A DNA stretch of 22,425 nt from Bifidobacterium breve (GTDB taxonomy: Bacteria > Actinomycetota > Actinomycetes > Nanopelagicales > Nanopelagicaceae). Below are positions 21,824-22,425 of this stretch, in pieces. Made by a program: the position numbers and the translations under genes. The stretch lies in assembly GCA_943324025.2 (NCBI GenBank), contig CALPKA020000001.1, positions 1 through 22,425 on the forward strand, read 5' to 3'. Numbering within the stretch: the first letter of the stretch is position 1; the number at the start of each line of letters is the position of its first letter. The notes beneath the pieces are model-generated. The model saw nothing but the letters and a program-made list of their open reading frames with translations, was not told the origin of the DNA and searched no databases.

Positions 21824-22425
21824 TGCAACTTCTATTAGCGATATGCGCTTTAGCATGCTTTTTAGTAATTCTAAATAGCCTCACAATTAAAGTAATCAAG
21901 GATTCAAATGCTTCAATTCTTGATTCGGTTTCGATTTTGATCCCAATGCGCAATGAGTCTGCAAATGCTGCAGATTGCCTAGAATCTATATTGAATCAAA
22001 CTGGTCTAGACAAGGTTGAAATTCTCTGCCTTGATGATGCTTCTACTGACAATACTGCAGAAATCATAAAAGGATTTCCTACAGTTAAATACCTTCCGGG
22101 TAGTAACCCACCAGAAGATTGGCTAGGCAAATTATGGGCATGCCATACCCTGGTAGAGAAAAGCACTGGGGAGTATCTTGTTTTTGTTGACGCCGATGTT
22201 AGGTTAAGTAAAAATGCCGTTGCAAGTTCAATATCGAAAATGGGTAATTGGGATTTCGTTTCTCCGTATCCTAGGCAAATTGCATCAGGCTTCATTCAAA
22301 AAGTATTTCAGCCACTGCTGCAATGGTCATGGCTTGCCTCTGTTCCACTTTTACTAGCTCAAAAACTTTCAATTAAATCGATGGCTGTTGCAAATGGCCA
22401 ATTTTTAATCGTTAAAAGACAGGCT
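21823..22425 (+). CDS. cruG: CruG-like carotenoid glycosyltransferase, family GT2, 3' end cut off
   Basis: 201 codons run to the window edge in frame. The product starts with a membrane-anchoring hydrophobic segment (about 2-20), then the GT2 fold: VSILIPMRNES (36-46), LCLDDASTDNT (68-78) and the metal-binding FVDADVRL (121-128) with the D-x-D at Asp123/Asp125. PPEDWLGKLWACHTL (96-110) is a segment shared with CruG-like and hopanoid-type glycosyltransferases. In cyanobacteria CruG glycosylates the 2'-hydroxyl made next to the CruF hydroxyl. The one-base overlap with cruF supports that pairing. Sugar donor and acceptor are inferred. More C-terminal membrane spans are expected beyond the window. 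Confidence 0.82.
   Translation, partial: MQLLLAICALACFLVILNSLTIKVIKDSNASILDSVSILIPMRNESANAADCLESILNQTGLDKVEILCLDDASTDNTAEIIKGFPTVKYLPGSNPPEDWLGKLWACHTLVEKSTGEYLVFVDADVRLSKNAVASSISKMGNWDFVSPYPRQIASGFIQKVFQPLLQWSWLASVPLLLAQKLSIKSMAVANGQFLIVKRQA

Noticed and set aside
21744-22295. Minus-strand frames opposite cruF and cruG
   Set aside because: They are shadows of the plus-strand genes, which carry clear family motifs.
1-22425. CRISPR arrays, insertion sequences, tRNA or rRNA genes, integration sites
   Set aside because: No regular repeat-spacer pattern, transposase motif, cloverleaf or rRNA segment was recognised on either strand by eye.

Overview
The window reads as a low-GC, compact chromosome segment of an actinobacterium. 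Three things point that way: the dcw gene order (mraZ-rsmH-ftsL-ftsI-murE-murF-mraY-murD-ftsW-murG-murC-ftsQ-ftsZ-pgeF, with no ddl or ftsA), a DUF3040 gene beside it, and an FtsZ of actinobacterial type. The A/T-rich codon use, stop/start overlaps of 1-8 nt, very short intergenic gaps and a carotenoid cluster fit the streamlined freshwater Nanopelagicales ('acI') type. That placement is inference from gene content and composition, since no marker RNA is present.

Region 1 (1-15147, minus strand) is one long cell-division and peptidoglycan operon transcribed right to left. It starts at a mraZ promoter carrying three AAAGTGG(G/T) repeats exactly 20 bp apart, which are likely MraZ autoregulatory boxes. 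Between mraZ and rsmH lies a GC-rich nested inverted repeat, a candidate mraW-type leader RNA, followed by a purine-rich leader. The genes then supply the lipid II pathway (MurE, MurF, MraY, MurD, MurG, MurC) and the divisome (FtsL, FtsI, FtsW, FtsQ, FtsZ). The DNPR motif of MurE predicts meso-diaminopimelate peptidoglycan. FtsZ has the only sizeable upstream gap in the run (188 bp), which holds a near-perfect 21-bp palindrome just before its RBS. A truncated pgeF lies at the left edge.

Region 2 (15123-16743, minus strand) holds dinB (DNA polymerase IV) and a DUF3040 membrane protein, ending in an intrinsic terminator that insulates the mraZ promoter.

Region 3 (16882-19524) has a DoxX-family membrane protein with its own strong terminator. 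It is followed by a TauE/SafE permease, an AqpS-like aquaglyceroporin and an arsenate reductase (ArsC), all on plus, and then a convergent single-domain rhodanese on minus. Aquaporin and arsC overlap by 8 nt, suggesting arsenate reduction coupled to arsenite release by channel rather than by an ArsB/Acr3 pump.

Region 4 (19546-22425, plus) is a tightly coupled operon: an alpha/beta hydrolase, a CrtA-like carotenoid oxygenase, CruF (carotenoid 1,2-hydratase type) and CruG (glycosyltransferase, cut by the window end). Together they suggest end-group hydration, C-2 oxidation and glycosylation of an acyclic-ended carotenoid, a myxol-glycoside-like chemistry. No tRNA, rRNA, CRISPR array, insertion sequence or prophage gene was seen, and no gene-free stretch exceeds about 205 bp.
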